Part shown: positions 60,535 through 64,000 of the stretch, in pieces
Numbering within the stretch: the first letter of the stretch is position 1
Layout: the number at the start of each line of letters is the position of its first letter
Origin: Ephemerocybe angulata
Lineage: Eukaryota; Basidiomycota; Agaricomycetes; Agaricales; Psathyrellaceae
Assembly: GCA_013368325.1 (NCBI GenBank)
Contig: JAACJK010000063.1
Location: 310,001 to 374,000, forward strand
DNA length: 64,000 bases
Reading direction: 5' to 3'
The notes under the pieces: generated by a model
What the model was told of the DNA's origin: nothing
Databases searched by the model: none
What the model saw: only the letters and a program-made list of their open reading frames with translations
Translations under genes and position numbers: made by a program

Positions 60535-61150
60535 GATGGATAGTAGAGCTGATTGAACGATTTCGAGGAAGTAAAAGGGAGAAGGAAGAGAAGAAGGAAA
60601 GGGAACCAGGATTCGCGAAGGCTCTTATAGCTCTGCGACACGCATCAGGATAAGGTGGGCTGACCCAACCAGACTAAATGGAGGGCCGATCACATGCATG
60701 CCATGCTGCTGCTGCATGCTTGCGAGACCCGTCCGATTACGTCCCTTCATTCTGGACATCGTGCTCTGCGCGTGGCCCCAGAGTGTTCGCGGTGGGGAGG
60801 TCATGGGGTTGAGGCTGGTTGAGGGAGGACATGTACAAGGGTCAATCCTGCAACGACGACGATGATTGCTGGCGGAGGCTTGGAGACTTAACAGTGACAA
60901 ATATTGTTCGCTGGGCAGGTTCGATCGCTGGCTGCGATATGGCTCTGACCCTGGTCCTATCAGTACATACTTTATGAATCAGATACCATGTTATCATGCA
61001 CATACCCTATGAAGCGCATGTCGCATTCTGCGATGATATCGACACCCACCATGAGGTTTTGCAGCGTAGCCCCTATCTCGATGCTGATGGTCGCTGGGCG
61101 CTTATCTTATCTCGGATACGCCTACTGATACCGGATTAGCGCGCCTTCGA
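60535..61150 (-). promoter_or_regulatory. Diverged copy of the URC1 upstream region
   Basis: The order of blocks is that of 31082-31560: gataaggtgggctga, accagacta, atggaggg, gatcacatgca, ccatgctgctgctgcatgct, gcgtggccccagagtgttcg, then gatgatatcgac. There are many substitutions and several gaps. Around 61100 the similarity fades at ctcggatacgcc. Confidence 0.7.
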
Positions 61151-64000
61151 CTACTGATAAGTACACCAATGACGCTCACCTCACATAGCGTTACACTCGG
61201 TGGGGATGAAGGGATACGCAGGCCGGCGGGCGGTCCAGCCATCCCGCGGGCCTGGTGCCGGGTGAAGCCCTAGATATATGCGCGTTCATTCACTTATCCG
61301 TACGTTCAATGAATGCACAATCATACCTGAGAAGAGCTTTCGGGTACTTGCCATGGGGACGATGATTCTCCTTCGCTGGCATGTCGACCTCCCGCCATGC
61401 ACAATTGAAACTAGGCGGGCGAAAATTCCATGTTAGGGTGTTCCTCTTCGCTGTACAAGAGCACTGGGTCTATCTGGCGGCGAAATCGCACTGGGCGAGG
61501 CCGTCATATCGTCGCCCTTGTCGGTCGATCTGAGGCTTGTCGTTGTCGTCCTGTGTAACTTCCATGCCTCTGGCCGTCGTTCCATGACGAGTAGAGTCTC
61601 CTACAATGACCAGGGGCCATTGGGAACGGCGAGGCTCCGGCGTGAATGATAGAAGGGGATGATAGAGGGAGAAGATGGGGAAAAGGAGGGAAAGAAAGAA
61701 AGAAGGGGACGCGTCGCGTCCCCGACTTATATGGCCGCGTCGGTGCACGGACCTCCACGTGACGGTATTCAAGGTCCGCTGACAACGATGACGTAGTTCG
61801 GAGGGCTCATAGGCGCCTGCACGGCAACGCGATATTCTACCTCTTAGAGATCCGCTAGCGGCGCTGCGTGCAGCGCCAGTCCCCGACTCCAGTGGCTCTT
61901 TTATACCATAGGTATCAAGGAAAGGGGTAGGATAGGTCTTTCAATTGGTACAGCACTCCGCGCCGTTGTGCATTACAGTCTATCCCAGAGCTTAGGGGCG
62001 GTGTGCTAAGTTTCAGGCCATACACGGTCAAGTGAGCACACCGGATTCTTCTCTCAGTTCTGAAAAAACGTATGACCATGCAAATAGTGAACGGCATGGG
62101 AGATGCAGCGTACCCATGTAATGAGAACTTTGTAGAGGACACCTTACTCGTTTGTGTACTCGAGTCCTGCGTCCCGCGTCATTCAAATTGGGATATGAAT
62201 ACTTTGTAAAAAGGATTGGACGCATGGGAGTGTTCCTATGTTGGCTGGCAAAATTTAGCGCTGGCGTTTAAATAGGCGATATACGCCGGGATGCGTGCTT
62301 ACTTTCTTGGTATAATACTTAATGTTCAGCCTGTAGTTGGGAGTGCCAAAGGTGCAATGATCAATCGACTTCCCCAGCAGTGACTGTAAAAACCTTCAAT
62401 GGTGAGTCCTTGTGGATGTCTGACGTGGGCACGGAGTGAAGCTAACGGCCAGCAGTACTACAGTAGAAGAGAAACATGAGGGTACATGGATGGATAATAT
62501 ACGGGATCGTAGTACTCTGAGCGTCATCAACGAAGTGAGATTTTGAAATGGTGAACAAACTGCTGCATCTCCTTCAAAAGGGCTCGGACAACAAAGAAGG
62601 CTGCATGGTTCATAGTGATAGTTCACGACTTTACATCGGCATGATATAGGTCGCTGTGCGTGCACACAAAGACGGCGGGAGGAAGAGACGAGCTTCAGAA
62701 GCTTCGAAGAAGCGGCCCCAGGTTGGCCCCAGGTAGGGCTGTGGCACCTACGTCATATTTCCCGCGCCTGCCATCGCCAACTACAGAGAGACGTTACGTT
62801 TCGTGCAGACAGAACCCTCCTCCCAGAGGAGTCGGGGATCTCCAGGGTCGCGGCATGTGTGGGTTCTGAATGTGAAAATGAGTCGGTTGCCTTCGCATAC
62901 TGACTCGTATTCTTGTGGTTTGTCTGGGCCAGGTTGCTAGCGAGAACTCCCTGATGGGCCAGCCGGGAGTGGCAGGCTCAGGCTCATTTGGATAGTCGAA
63001 GGAAAGTCATCGAAGAACGTAAAGGAGAGAGGGATAGGGATACTCTTGAGTTGACCAGAAAATGGCCACGCATCACTGTATCTCCGTATACTGCAGGCCA
63101 CTACTGTATGACAGAAAACTGAAAACGACGTTTATCAATTGGCGCTCGGCCGTCTCTCACAAGGACCTGGGCGCCTCTCTTACTCCCGGGCACCTCTGCT
63201 CTGTATCATGAGCCACTGACATTTGCGCAGCTGGAACCAATAATTACTCTTCGGCCCGAAGTCGGGCCTCCGCGCGACTTCACCATCGTGGCCCAACAAA
63301 TGAATGCTGTACTCGCAAATACTGACAGCTATTGCCCACGGATGGACAACAACTCGCCGACGTCGCCGTAGATGTGCCTGAACGATGTCAACGTGCACTC
63401 TTGTTAGAGTTGTTTTCTCCGAACCTGATTACAGTTGTGACGGTTTTAAACACCGTTTCTATTGTTCGCCGTTCATCCCTGTGCTGACAATATATTCGCC
63501 GGCGATAAGGAGCACAAGGTCCGGCACTTCATAAGGTACCTTTCTATTTATCGCAACCCCTTATCCTAAAGGAAACAAAAGGCTGAAAGGGACCGTCGGG
63601 GGAAGGGCGAAAGGGCTTGGTCAGACTTCTAAGCACGGAAGGGCAGTGCTATTGTCTCTGCAGTGTGCATCGTATACGCAAGATAGAGGATAAGGCACTC
63701 TTTCGAGCCCTCGCGTCCTCAATTACACTGCGGGGATTAGTCTCTTTGTCAAGGTGACAAAGAGACAATAAATGGCAAGTCAGGATTACCTGTGGTCAGA
63801 TTCCTTTGTTTTGGGGCAAATATATCCCAATTTCGCAATACAATCACCATGTGCGAAGCTGGAAAAGGTAAGAATCTCTGAAGTGTAAGCTTTTACTATT
63901 TACACATACTCCGATATGTTCGACTATCGTAGGCGCTCAATTAAGACTATGACCTTTTGATGGCATGGCGATGCCGCGGTCTCTGATTAGCGCCGGAGGT
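61151..64000. other. No gene supported; two palindromes
   Basis: Frames are short on both strands and no splice chain was found. A purine-rich run and the palindrome ggggacgcg-t-cgcgtcccc lie at 61630-61723, resembling 18200-18370. A perfect 12-base inverted repeat, gtctctttgtca-agg-tgacaaagagac, lies at 63740-63766. Confidence 0.5.

Noticed and set aside
30268..60600. Array considered as ribosomal DNA because of the 9.8-kb period
   Set aside because: The units contain URC1 exons and intron-rich loci, and no stretch resembles 18S, 5.8S, 28S or 5S rRNA.

Overview
The window looks like nuclear DNA of a mushroom-forming basidiomycete (Agaricomycetes). Genes carry many short introns, mostly 47-80 bases, with gtacgt, gtgcgt or gtaagt donors. 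The gene content fits this too: a DUF6534-type seven-helix membrane protein, a second Agaricomycete-type seven-helix protein, an F-box/leucine-rich protein and a farnesylated mating-pheromone precursor. Exon structures below were worked out by hand from splice signals, reading phase and protein-family patterns.

Left part (1-31 kb): the 3' end of an unidentified plus-strand gene; a 14-exon DUF6534 protein (plus, 1683-4086); an aerolysin/ETX-MTX2-like secreted protein (minus, 5795-7083); a small zinc-finger protein (minus, 8531-9325); a JEN1-type monocarboxylate transporter (minus, 10260-12434); the RNA cytidine acetyltransferase KRE33/NAT10 (minus, 13620-17621); a possibly decayed GNAT acetyltransferase (minus, 18716-19701); an F-box protein (minus, 20985-23001); a 60-residue pheromone precursor with a duplicated pheromone segment (minus, 23973-24155); a seven-helix protein (minus, 25510-26683); a zone of direct repeats (26.9-28.2 kb); and the uracil-catabolism gene URC1 (minus, 28351-31081), whose fourth intron is swollen by a repeat. 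Copies of the seven-helix gene's 3' end and flank lie inverted at 5.2 and 7.6 kb.

Right part (30-60.6 kb): three nearly identical direct tandem units of about 9.81 kb. Each carries the URC1 promoter and about 9 kb of upstream DNA, ending in a 3'-truncated URC1 copy that keeps only the N-terminal domain. A fourth truncated copy with a diverged promoter closes the array. Sequence differences show the two middle truncated copies are mosaics, as expected from unequal crossing-over between URC1 paralogues. Each unit also holds two intron-rich minus-strand loci, called X and Y here, that I cannot match to a family. The last 3.4 kb has no gene I can support. I see no rRNA, tRNA, CRISPR array or autonomous transposon.
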